Source: CAYGVT01 sp964353355 (GTDB lineage Archaea; Thermoplasmatota; DTKX01; GCA-020343715). From it: DNA of 62,532 bases. Made by a program: the position numbers and the translations under genes. Shown piece after piece: positions 8,195 through 16,250 of the stretch (position 1 is the stretch's first letter; every line of letters begins with the position of its first letter). The stretch covers positions 1-62,532 of the forward strand of contig CAYGVT010000015.1 of the NCBI GenBank assembly GCA_964353355.1, written 5' to 3'. The notes under the pieces were generated by a model that did no database searches, was not told the DNA's origin, and saw nothing but the letters and a program-made list of their open reading frames with translations.

Positions 8195-9226
8195 ATGAGA
8201 AGACAAAGTACAGCCGTGTGCATGTCGGTGGCGCTCCTCGTCCTGGGCGTCCTCGCGTCGCCCCTGTCCGTCGCGGACGATTCCAGCAAGACGGAGCTCA
8301 GCTACCCGGATGAGGTCTACTTCGACCTTGAGGGCCCGACATTCGGTGAGGACAAGCAGTCCGAGCGCGAATCTGGCTCCTCGGGGACGACCAGCGTGAC
8401 GGTGGACATGCTCGAGAAGGATGCCGAGGAGACGACCAGGACGACGGTGACGTTCCCGTACGAGAAGTTCGATTGGACCGTCGGCTCGTGGTACAAGTCA
8501 AGCCTCGGACTGAGGTTCTACGATGTCAGCTACGGCGATGAGAAGCTTCTCTGCGACTACAGGGTTCCGTGGGTGAAGGTCGGCACCACCAAGTACAACC
8601 TCACCTCCCAAAGCTGCATAGACGGCCCGGACCTCTCGGTCTACACTTCTTCGGAGGCCTTCAAGGTCTGGGCCAAGTACCGCATCGCCGCGCTCAACAT
8701 CGATGTCCAGGTCTACTGCTACTTCTTCGGCGACGGCGAGATGGACCCGTGGGCGGTCGTCGACTGCCACGGCACGAACCGCAACCTCGTCGTGCCCCAG
8801 CGGTTCGACTTCGACCTGGGCGGGAGCGACGACGACAACGCGCAGCACTACGCGTCGCATCCGACCGGGGACCGTTGGGACCTCGTCACCGTGGAGGGCG
8901 GTTATGCGGACGCGAACCAGCCGGAGGACGGTGGGATACAGTGGGCTCTCTTCGATTCGGACAGGCAGGGACTGACCTATGTTTTGGATCAATGTGTAGA
9001 TGTCCAACCATATCATGCTGATTCACCAGTCCTTACAGTCCTGCGCTATCATGGTAGTCAAGTTGATGGATATCCTGGTGATTATGACAACGATGAGACA
9101 ACGGGGGTGCTTATCAGTGAGGCCGCCGATCCTTACAATGGTTACGACCTCGTTGTATGGTATGTGTCAAGTTACACTCGTGAAGACTATTGCAATCCAG
9201 GCCCATGGCTGTACATGGATGTATAA
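8195..9226 (+). CDS. Secreted protein of unknown function
   Basis: 343 residues from ATG 8195; an upstream GTG at 8186 is less likely. A clear signal peptide (RRQ, then a hydrophobic stretch ending near ASPLSVADD) precedes an Asp/Tyr/Trp-rich domain with no membrane anchor, so the product is probably exported. The C-terminal half has acidic clusters (DGDGEMD, DYDNDETTG) that could bind calcium. Base composition falls from about 8980 onward, unlike the gene's first part. The next gene, a PadR regulator, starts 20 nt after the stop, so the three genes 8195-10324 may form one unit. No family was recognised. Confidence 0.75.
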   Translation: MRRQSTAVCMSVALLVLGVLASPLSVADDSSKTELSYPDEVYFDLEGPTFGEDKQSERESGSSGTTSVTVDMLEKDAEETTRTTVTFPYEKFDWTVGSWYKSSLGLRFYDVSYGDEKLLCDYRVPWVKVGTTKYNLTSQSCIDGPDLSVYTSSEAFKVWAKYRIAALNIDVQVYCYFFGDGEMDPWAVVDCHGTNRNLVVPQRFDFDLGGSDDDNAQHYASHPTGDRWDLVTVEGGYADANQPEDGGIQWALFDSDRQGLTYVLDQCVDVQPYHADSPVLTVLRYHGSQVDGYPGDYDNDETTGVLISEAADPYNGYDLVVWYVSSYTREDYCNPGPWLYMDV

Positions 9227-9246
9227 AGGATTCCGGAGAAGATGAG

Positions 9247-9660
9247 ATGGAAGAAGATGGAGAAATCCGCCTGAGCGTCGAGGACTTCTGCGAGAGCATC
9301 GAGACAAAAATGCGTGGTGGTGCGTTCTCGGTCGTGGTACTGTTCTTCATCGCCTCATCGGGGTCCCCGGTGCACGGATACATGATCACCAAGGCGCTGA
9401 CCATGCGCTCGAACGGGGCCCTTCGCATCCAAGCTGGGACGCTTTATCCCATCCTCAAGAACCTGGAGGTCAATGGTCTTCTCACCCACGAAATGGTTAA
9501 ATCGACCGAGGGCCCCCCAAGGAAGACCTACAGCATCACCGATGATGGCCGGAGGGCTCTCGAACGCCTTCTGAAGAGCATGGACCGCCTCCTCGGCGCC
9601 ATAGAGGTCATAAGAGAGACGGATTGGACAGGTCCATATGAGAAGCGAAAGACCGAATGA
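9247..9660 (+). CDS. PadR-family transcriptional regulator
   Basis: 137 residues from ATG 9247, with GGAG 8 nt upstream; upstream in-frame starts would overlap the previous gene. The winged-helix core is typical of PadR: GSPVHGYMITKAL, GTLYPILKNLEVNGLL and GPPRKTYSITDDGRRALERLL. A C-terminal helix suited to dimerisation follows. PadR proteins are usually repressors acting on neighbouring membrane genes. The stop overlaps the start of the HAAS membrane gene by 23 bp, so the two are translationally coupled. Confidence 0.92.
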   Translation: MEEDGEIRLSVEDFCESIETKMRGGAFSVVVLFFIASSGSPVHGYMITKALTMRSNGALRIQAGTLYPILKNLEVNGLLTHEMVKSTEGPPRKTYSITDDGRRALERLLKSMDRLLGAIEVIRETDWTGPYEKRKTE

Positions 9661-10324
9661 CCTGGACGACTACCTCACAGAGGTAGAGGACGAGCTCTTC
9701 TGCGTTACGAGAGAGGACAGGGAATGCCTCCTGAGGGACCTGAAGGGGCACGTGAGGGAGCTGACGACGGACCCGGACGAAGAGCATGATTTCTCCGGTA
9801 GATATGGTATCACTCGGCAGCAGCTCCTCACCGAGCTCGGGGAGCCTCGCGAGATTGCGCTCGACTACATGGCCTCCGTCAGGCCCGTCCCGAGCTTCAG
9901 CATGGTCGCTCTCATCTACATCTTGATGAGCTTCTTCATCCTGATGGCAATCCTAGGGGTCAGGAGGATTTCATCGATGTTTGTGCATCCCCCTGACTTC
10001 CTCGTGTATGACCTGCTCGCCGGCACCCTATACACATCTGGAGGAATCGCTCTCTTTTTCTTGACCTGGTGGATACGTCAAAATATTACGAAAGGACACC
10101 TGGTGATGCCTATCATATTAATCATCTTCTCATTCGCCTCATATCCAATTTCAAATAATCTGATAACGATTCTGAACGCTTTCTGGAGAGACATCATTGC
10201 ATCGTTGGATCTAACCCCACTATTATCACTCCTCCTATTCGACTTTTTCATCATCGCTCTGCTGGGACTACACGTGTCGAACAAGCACATCGTCGCCATC
10301 GCTGCGGCCAAGGCAAGACGATGA
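9638..10324 (+). CDS. HAAS/DUF1700-type membrane protein
   Basis: 228 residues. The N-terminal 80 residues form a helical HAAS-like domain (YLTEVEDELF, LLRDLKGHVREL, LLTELGEPREIALDYMASVRP). Four or five hydrophobic segments follow. PadR plus HAAS/DUF1700 is a common bacterial and archaeal pair in which the membrane protein is thought to work with or be controlled by the regulator. Its 3' half (10080-10250) is much richer in AT than the surroundings. Confidence 0.8.
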   Translation: MRSERPNDLDDYLTEVEDELFCVTREDRECLLRDLKGHVRELTTDPDEEHDFSGRYGITRQQLLTELGEPREIALDYMASVRPVPSFSMVALIYILMSFFILMAILGVRRISSMFVHPPDFLVYDLLAGTLYTSGGIALFFLTWWIRQNITKGHLVMPIILIIFSFASYPISNNLITILNAFWRDIIASLDLTPLLSLLLFDFFIIALLGLHVSNKHIVAIAAAKARR

Positions 10325-10345
10325 AGACGAACGAACCACGGTCGT

Positions 10346-10582
10346 CTATCCCTTCCCCTCGTCCTGCGGCACGGGACCCTCCACGTCCTCGTGGACCTCG
10401 TCGGGCTCTCCGAACGGGTCGGCGGCCGTCCCGTTCGATGTGTCCTTCGTGAGGTCCGGGCCGTCGTGGACGGCAACGGTGCCATCATGCGGTGCGCGCA
10501 AGAGCGCCAGCACGGAGACGTTCACGGCGACGATGGCCACCGCGACCGCGAGCATGAGTGCCCGTCGCCGGCCCCTGTTCAT
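10346..10582 (-). CDS. Small single-TM or exported protein
   Basis: 78 residues. A basic start (MNRGRRR) and a hydrophobic segment (residues 8-27) act as a signal or anchor, followed by an acidic, Pro-rich tail. ATG at 10582; an AT-rich box (agtaaatatc, about 10605-10614) lies some 25-30 nt upstream, fitting a near-leaderless transcript. It ends 21 nt from the convergent HAAS gene. Unrecognised. Confidence 0.5.
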   Translation of the reverse strand: MNRGRRRALMLAVAVAIVAVNVSVLALLRAPHDGTVAVHDGPDLTKDTSNGTAADPFGEPDEVHEDVEGPVPQDEGKG

Positions 10583-11021
10583 GCAGCATTGAACTGCTTT
10601 TCCCGATATTTACTTTCTGCTATCGTTTTACGGTCCCTGGGGGATTCCCCATCACACCTCTGAACCCCATGGATGGCATGCCGCCCCCGTGCATCCCATG
10701 TCCCGTCCGCCCGTCCATACGACCGACCTCGAGCGCGGTGACGCGCTCGCCCTGCGAGGATGACCATTGCCCCCCCTTGGTGCGACCAGGGGGGCGGTGC
10801 CTACCACCATGCCCAGCCCCGGCCCTCCGGCACGCATGTCGTGGGCCACCTGACACCCGTCCATCGCTCCTCCATCCCCTCGCCGTTGGCGGTGACAGCG
10901 CTGCCCACAAGCACGACGGTGACTGGCGACGTCATAAAAGGACTGGTGCCGCGCGCGCATCGCCCTCGCACGGGTTTAGCAACTGTCCCTGCCCCTCGGA
11001 GGGGAGGCTGAGCGGCGCGTC
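10583..11021. other. Intergenic region without a supported gene
   Basis: About 440 bp. Open frames occur on both strands but show no domain, signal peptide or plausible start. Apart from the promoter-like box next to 10582, nothing was recognised. Confidence 0.5.
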
Positions 11022-11618
11022 TCACGCCCCAGCCGCGCGGTACGCGTCCCAAACGCCGACAGAGCCCGCGACCAGGATGGTGGCAAGGCCCAGGTAGACC
11101 GCGGTGAGCTGCATCCTCCCGAGCGTCTCCGTCCCTGCCCCGCCGACCCACGTGTCCCACCTCGCGGCCATCACCGTGCCTCCGAAGGCGACGAGCATGA
11201 GCGCCATGGCGACCAGGCCCCTGCGCGAGAAGACGCCGAGGAAGTACAGCCGTCCAGCGTGCGCGGCCACGGGGGTTCGGGAGAGCGACCGGGCCGGGGG
11301 CGCCACATCCCACGCGGGGGTTGCTGCCCGGGATTCCTCCGCGACAGGTCGTTCCATGGCCGCCCCCCTCTCGGGTGTCGCCACTCGCACCGGTGTTGCC
11401 TCCTCCTCCGACCTTGTGGGGGCGTCCCTGGGGGCCTCCGCATCGGGTCCCATCGCCGAACGCGCCTGGTCGGTCGGCCCCTGGGCCACCACCCCCCCTG
11501 CAGGCTCGCGCGTCTCCATCCACTCCACTATCGCACCGCATCCCGGGCACCGCTCGCTGCCGAACGCGAGCTGCGTATCGCAGCTGGGACAGAGGTACTC
11601 GACGACCATCTCCTGCAT
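11022..11618 (-). CDS. Zinc-ribbon two-TM protein with WDT loop (paralogue 2 of 3)
   Basis: 198 residues from ATG 11618, chosen because GAGGTG lies 7 nt upstream; the frame stays open further but has no signal there. One zinc ribbon (CPSCD...CPGCG) is followed by a long linker rich in Ala, Glu, Arg and Pro, then two TM helices joined by ARWDTWVGGAGTETLGRMQ. The TM-loop-TM core matches the proteins at 3280-4122 and 27797-28279, while the linkers are unrelated in sequence. Function unknown. Confidence 0.75.
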   Translation of the reverse strand: MQEMVVEYLCPSCDTQLAFGSERCPGCGAIVEWMETREPAGGVVAQGPTDQARSAMGPDAEAPRDAPTRSEEEATPVRVATPERGAAMERPVAEESRAATPAWDVAPPARSLSRTPVAAHAGRLYFLGVFSRRGLVAMALMLVAFGGTVMAARWDTWVGGAGTETLGRMQLTAVYLGLATILVAGSVGVWDAYRAAGA

Positions 11619-11763
11619 GTGAAGACACCTCACCCCGCAAGGCCAGCGACCCGAGCGGGTGGCCGCCCTGCTTGCGGTGGAATGGGCGGAGACGTTTTTA
11701 AACAGCCCGGTCACCTCTGCTGGAGCGGGCCCGCGTGGGTGCCAGCACGGTCCCGTCCCCTGG

Positions 11764-12350
11764 CCAAGGTGACGGTGCTCCTCCGCCTCGATGCTTGGTA
11801 CAAGATCTCCGAGGGCTGGGTCGAGGAGGCCATGTCCCCGCGGGAGGGCCCCGGCGAGCGCACGCCGAGGGAGGAGGTCGAACGCCTCTCTGAGGAACGC
11901 CAGAGTGAGGCCTGGTACCGTCCGCGCGCCCCGTTCGAGTACAAGATGAGGGCGCCGGTCGAGGCAGGGGAGTACGATGCGGTAGCGATGCGGTAGCGAT
12001 GCACTTCCGCAACGCGCACATCGCGGCATGCGAGGAGGCCCCGGAGGGCGTGCTGGACGAGTACCACGTCCGCAACAACATCGAGGGCGAGTACGGGCAT
12101 CTCAAGGTGCACCACTCGCTCGAGAGCGCGTTGAACGTGGTGGGGGAGCGGGCTGTTCTACGCCACATGCCGTGGACTGTGGTCGCGGCACAGGTCGTGG
12201 CGATGGTGCGGCTGCAGCACGGGGTCGGGAGAACCTGTTCTCGACCACGCACATCCCATGGAACCGGGAACAGAAGATGTGGAGAGAGTCAATCCGAGGT
12301 GGCCATGATGCGGTTTACAACGGTCTTAAGGGCCGGTCGGAAGGGCCCCT
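11764..12350 (+). pseudogene. Decayed transposase, copy 3 (5' truncated, frameshifted)
   Basis: Only the C-terminal part of the transposase remains, from the codons for TVLLRLDAWYKISEGW onward. The frame breaks at 11978-12000, where gcggtagcgat is duplicated in tandem. The downstream frame then gives MHFRNAHIA...NNIEGEYGHLK, matching the intact copy. The 3' flank matches 1035-1090. About 115 bp (11786-11900) are almost identical to copy 2. Confidence 0.85.
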
Positions 12351-12368
12351 CCCCCCGCGCCCATCACA

Positions 12369-12378
12369 AGGTATATCT
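12369..12378 (+). promoter_or_regulatory. TATA box at edge of element remnant
   Basis: The box aggtatatct ends about 15 nt before ATG 12393 and begins 24 nt before it, which suits a leaderless mRNA. It lies just past the transposase remnant, so the insertion sequence abuts this promoter. Confidence 0.55.
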
Positions 12379-12392
12379 ATGGACACTTCATA

Positions 12393-14342
12393 ATGAGAGG
12401 CGGGGGAGTGATGGAGCAACCCGGCATCTCTAGGCTCCTCGACCTCATGGACGAGGGCGCGTTCGTCCTCAAGGACGGGTCTGTTGAGTTCGCGAGCAAT
12501 AGCCTCCTCAGGATGCTCCAGCTCAGGGAGGACCAGGTCCTCGGGAGGTCGCCCAAGGCGGTCTTCCCCGAACGGCTATGGTCCGTGCTGGAGGTCGAGC
12601 TGGCCAAGCTCGGCACATCGAAGGCCCGCGCTGTCCAGGGCGACCTGGAGTGGGAGGACGCTGTGGCCGGCCGCGTGCTGCTCCGGTTCCGTGCGCTGAG
12701 GCAGGGGCCACGGTCGATGGTCATCGTATCGCCGATGCCGGCCTCGGAGACACCGGACATCGACGACCGCATGGACGCCCTGCGCGAGCGGCTCGGTGCG
12801 CTGCTGGGGTTCATCGCAAGCGCTGGCATCGGCATCGTCTACATCGAGCGCGGGGACTCGGGCGAGCTGCGCGTCCGTTCCGCGAACGCGCACTTCTCCG
12901 CGCTCATCGGGATGACCGAGCAGCAGCTCATCGGGATGGACCCGTGCGACCTGGTCCACCCCGACGAGCGGGCCAATGCCAAGGAGGAGATGTCCCGCAT
13001 CTGGGCGGAGGAGGATGTCCCGCAGCCCTACCACCTCCGGCTCATGGATTCCTCGGGCGAGGCCATCCACGCGCAGGTCTCGACCTCGCTCCTGTCCCCT
13101 CCGTCCGGGACGGTCGCGCTCTGCTTCATCCAGGACGTCACCGCGATAGACCTCGCCCTCGACGAGCAGCGCAAGTTCGCGCTCGCCATCGAGAGCGTGC
13201 AGGAGACCGTGGTGCTCACCGACGGCATGGGGCGCATCTTCTACGCCAACCCCGCCGCGCTGCGCAACTCGGGCTACACGCTCGAGGAGGTCATGGGCAT
13301 GCCCGTGTCCATCTTCCAGGCGCCGGAGTCCGTCGGCCCGATCGCAGGGCCTGCGCTCCAGGAGTTCATGCGACAGGGCTGGTGGCGCGGCGACCTGATG
13401 GCATGCAGGAAGGACGGCAAGCGCTACCCCGTCGAGGTCTCCGGCTCGCTGGTGCGCGACAGGGCGGGTCGCCCGAGCATGATCATCATCGTGTCCAGGA
13501 AGATCGAGGAACGGCAGCGCTACGAGGCCGAGCTCCTGCTCGCGCGCAGGCACACGGAGTACCTGAAGAACCTGCTGGAGCGGGACCTCACGAAGGCCCT
13601 GGAGAGGCTCATCGGCTCTCTGGAGCGGACCCGCGACCGCAAGATCGACCCCGAGGAGCTCAGGCCCGAGATGGAGGTGCTCGTCAAGGAGCTCTCGGCC
13701 GTGAAGGACCTGACCAAGGGGGCCACTGACGTCGGCCTGGACCTCGAGAGCGCTCGCACGCTGAGGCCTTTGTCGATCACGGGTTTCATCAAAGAGAGGC
13801 TGCCGCCGCTCATAAAGCGCTACGGCGCCGACCGCGTCCATATCGAGCCCGACCTCCCGGAGGAGGAGGTCGTGGTGATGGCGAACGACCTGCTCATGGA
13901 GCTCATGGCGCGCCTCCACCACGTCATCATGACCCTTGCCCCCGCAGGGAGGCTCGAAACGAAGCTCTCGGTCAGAAAGGTCCCGCCCGCCGACCTCCCG
14001 GACGCGCCGCCCGCTTTCGCGCGCATCGTCTTCATTCTCCCCCGCATGGTGCTGTCCGAGGAGGCGAAGGGCGCCTTCTCGCGCCGCGAGATGCCCATCC
14101 GGCTGCAGGGCGTGGGCGGGGGCTTCGAGTACGCCGTCGAGACCTCGAACCTCATCGCGTTCCTATCGGGCGGCCAGGTCTTCTTCGAGGACATCGACCC
14201 CGCCAAGCCCGAGCTCGGCGTGCAGCTCGTCCTGCTGTTGCCGCTCGCCGGGGAGGCCCCGAAGCCCTCGGGGACGCCGATGACCTTCTCCGACCTCGAG
14301 TCGCACGGCCACAAGCGCACCAAGAGGGGCGGCCATCGGTAG
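12393..14342 (+). CDS. PAS-domain histidine kinase homologue lacking catalytic residues (pseudokinase)
   Basis: 649 residues, soluble. Three PAS-like units (about 10-110, 130-255, 265-375); the third (TVVLTDGMGRIFYANPAAL) closely matches that in the kinase at 4635. The following helix aligns with the phosphotransfer helix, but Arg (LERDLTKALERL, about residue 397) replaces the His and the HDxxNxxQG signature is gone. In the ATPase-like region ANDLLMELMARLHHVIM aligns with the N-box but has no Asn, and no DxGxG or GxGLGL box is present. The fold seems kept while activity is lost, so a sensor or partner for the active kinases is possible. ATG 12393 is preferred for the leaderless spacing; ATG 12411 is the alternative. 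Confidence 0.8.
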   Translation: MRGGGVMEQPGISRLLDLMDEGAFVLKDGSVEFASNSLLRMLQLREDQVLGRSPKAVFPERLWSVLEVELAKLGTSKARAVQGDLEWEDAVAGRVLLRFRALRQGPRSMVIVSPMPASETPDIDDRMDALRERLGALLGFIASAGIGIVYIERGDSGELRVRSANAHFSALIGMTEQQLIGMDPCDLVHPDERANAKEEMSRIWAEEDVPQPYHLRLMDSSGEAIHAQVSTSLLSPPSGTVALCFIQDVTAIDLALDEQRKFALAIESVQETVVLTDGMGRIFYANPAALRNSGYTLEEVMGMPVSIFQAPESVGPIAGPALQEFMRQGWWRGDLMACRKDGKRYPVEVSGSLVRDRAGRPSMIIIVSRKIEERQRYEAELLLARRHTEYLKNLLERDLTKALERLIGSLERTRDRKIDPEELRPEMEVLVKELSAVKDLTKGATDVGLDLESARTLRPLSITGFIKERLPPLIKRYGADRVHIEPDLPEEEVVVMANDLLMELMARLHHVIMTLAPAGRLETKLSVRKVPPADLPDAPPAFARIVFILPRMVLSEEAKGAFSRREMPIRLQGVGGGFEYAVETSNLIAFLSGGQVFFEDIDPAKPELGVQLVLLLPLAGEAPKPSGTPMTFSDLESHGHKRTKRGGHR

Positions 14343-14440
14343 AGCGCCAAGCCGTGACCCTGAAAAATACTTAATACGAGGGCGCCATCACGAACCCTTG
14401 GGCCACTGAGGGGCCCGTCAATCGTCGGAGGCGGTGCGCG

Positions 14441-16144
14441 ATGAACCAGGCATTCCTTCTCGGTCGGGGGTGGGCGCTCGCCCCCATCTCCGCGGTGGGT
14501 GCCACGTCGTCGCGCGACCTCGAGGTCTTCGCCACCCTCGTCATCGCTGCCTGCTGCCTGTTCCTCCTCGCGGCGGGCGTCCACGTGGCCAGGAAGCGCA
14601 GGCGCCAACGACTCGTGCGTGACCTGCTCGTCCAGCAGCGCTCGGCGGAGACCACGAAGCAGGGGCTCTTCACTGGAAGGAGGGCCCACGAGCCCGTGAC
14701 CGTCACGCCCGATGCCGGCAAGCCACAGACGGTCGTGTCCGCAGGGCGCATCGTGTACACGAGGACCGGGGACGTGATCAGGTTCGGGTCCACGATGGAG
14801 GGTCACGACGACGGGATGGTCACCGCCGCGGTCGCCCGTGATGCCGAGCGCCAACCGCCCGTGGTTCCGGTCCTGGCACCGGCGCTCCAGATGCAAAGCT
14901 ACGCCGTCGAGCGCGTCATCGCGATGCACGACTCCGGCGTGGCGATGCTCGCGGTGGGGCGCGACGGGCAAGTCGTACGAGGGAACGCTCTCGAGCCCGA
15001 GCTGCTCGTCCTGCTCGAGGAGCTGCTCGAGGAGGCGCGGTGGTCGTCCGCCGGGACCGCCTCTGGGGTCCACGGCGACCGCGCCGTCACGGTCTGCCGC
15101 GGGGGCGAGCTCCACCTGGCCGCCGTCCTCGACGGCGACGGCGACGAGCGGCTCGACCGCGAGCTGCGACGCGCGATCGGCGACCTCCGGTCCTCGCCCG
15201 CGTGGTCGCTCGCGCATCCCCGCACGCCGGTCGAGAGGCAAGCCGGCTGGGTCGCGCTCAGGGACGGCCTGACGCGCGTGCTCGGGCTCACGCCGACCGC
15301 CGACCCCGCACGCAGCGGCGCGTTCTCGCGCGCGGGAGACCTGCGCGTGACCACATCGGTGGCGTTCAGGGGAGGCCTTGTCGAGTACATCGTTGGCGTT
15401 GTCAACCTCGGCCAGGGGTCCATATACGATGTTCAGCTGCTGCCAAAGCTCGACAAGGATGGAACGCTCGAGATCCTGACATCGCTGGCCATGGAAATCG
15501 ACGCCAGCGGCACGTTCATCATCAGGGAGGTTCCCGAGGCCTCGAAGGTCTCTGCGACGTTCGTGTTCAGGCCCATCAATCCTGGAACGGTACGCATAGA
15601 CTGCAGCGTTGTCTACCTGAGGGGCTTGATGAGCGTCCAGGACGTACGCCCACCTGGAAGATGGGTGGAGGTCGCCGAGCTCGTCGTCGGACCTGGAGAG
15701 CAGGTCGAGCCAGAGCGAGCCCTCGAGCTCGCCATCGACCCCTCGGCCTTCATCGACCGGTGCTTGCTCTACCTGCCCGGCAGGGTCGATGCTCGCAAGC
15801 TGCTCGATGATTGTGTCGACAGGCTCCGCCAGGACATGCGCCTGGTGGCCCAGGTAGAGGACCCCGGCGGGGCGAGGGTCGAGGCTTGGTTCCACGGTGA
15901 GCTCACCGCGGACGCCACCCTGGCCATGTGCCTGGCGCTCTGGTCGCATGCAGGCGTCTTCGAGCTCTTCGTTGCGTCGACGACATGGCCCGCTGTGCCC
16001 AGCGCGATGCTCATGCTGAGGACGGCCCTGTCACGGAGCGCGGGGGGCCCGCTGACGGATGCGCTCGACCGAGCGTCGCTGGCCTCGGTCAAGAGGCCGG
16101 GCTTCCTGCTTGAGGATTCGTGGGGGATGCTGCCGTCCAGGTGA
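14441..16144 (+). CDS. Membrane-anchored longin/roadblock-like module protein, possible GTPase partner
   Basis: 567 residues; GGAGG precedes ATG 14441. One TM segment (about 28-48) is followed by a basic stretch, so the rest is probably cytoplasmic. Residues 150-265 look like a longin/roadblock alpha-beta fold (VERVIAMHDSGVAMLAVGR, then a second beta-helix half). Residues 300-430 form a beta-sandwich, and the C-terminal domain contains EAWFHGEL and FVAST (510-514). The same three-domain order is found in the cytoplasmic half of the receptor-like protein at 24507-27197 (AWYYGE...FVAST). It lies 106 bp upstream of a Rab-like GTPase in the same direction. Longin and roadblock folds often bind small GTPases, so a regulator or membrane platform is inferred. 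Confidence 0.65.
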   Translation: MNQAFLLGRGWALAPISAVGATSSRDLEVFATLVIAACCLFLLAAGVHVARKRRRQRLVRDLLVQQRSAETTKQGLFTGRRAHEPVTVTPDAGKPQTVVSAGRIVYTRTGDVIRFGSTMEGHDDGMVTAAVARDAERQPPVVPVLAPALQMQSYAVERVIAMHDSGVAMLAVGRDGQVVRGNALEPELLVLLEELLEEARWSSAGTASGVHGDRAVTVCRGGELHLAAVLDGDGDERLDRELRRAIGDLRSSPAWSLAHPRTPVERQAGWVALRDGLTRVLGLTPTADPARSGAFSRAGDLRVTTSVAFRGGLVEYIVGVVNLGQGSIYDVQLLPKLDKDGTLEILTSLAMEIDASGTFIIREVPEASKVSATFVFRPINPGTVRIDCSVVYLRGLMSVQDVRPPGRWVEVAELVVGPGEQVEPERALELAIDPSAFIDRCLLYLPGRVDARKLLDDCVDRLRQDMRLVAQVEDPGGARVEAWFHGELTADATLAMCLALWSHAGVFELFVASTTWPAVPSAMLMLRTALSRSAGGPLTDALDRASLASVKRPGFLLEDSWGMLPSR

Positions 16145-16206
16145 GCCTGCAGACCTGTCCTCGACGGTCCATCACAGTATCATCGAATGGAACACACGCA
16201 GAAACG

Positions 16207-16216
16207 GCTTTATACC
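16207..16216 (+). promoter_or_regulatory. TATA box for the small GTPase gene
   Basis: The box gctttatacc lies about 40 nt upstream of ATG 16251, leaving a leader of around 15 nt that includes aggtgg. The GTPase therefore has its own promoter although the upstream gene reads in the same direction. Confidence 0.55.
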
Positions 16217-16250
16217 ATAGTCCGGCTCGATTGCGCAGGTAGGTGGCACA

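Noticed and set aside
10583..11021. Small open frames between the two minus-strand membrane genes
   Set aside because: Frames on both strands are equally open, without ribosome-binding sites or protein features.
12576..15949. Long minus-strand open frames across the pseudokinase and the longin-like gene
   Set aside because: Both sense genes have recognisable domains; the antisense frames are compositional shadows.
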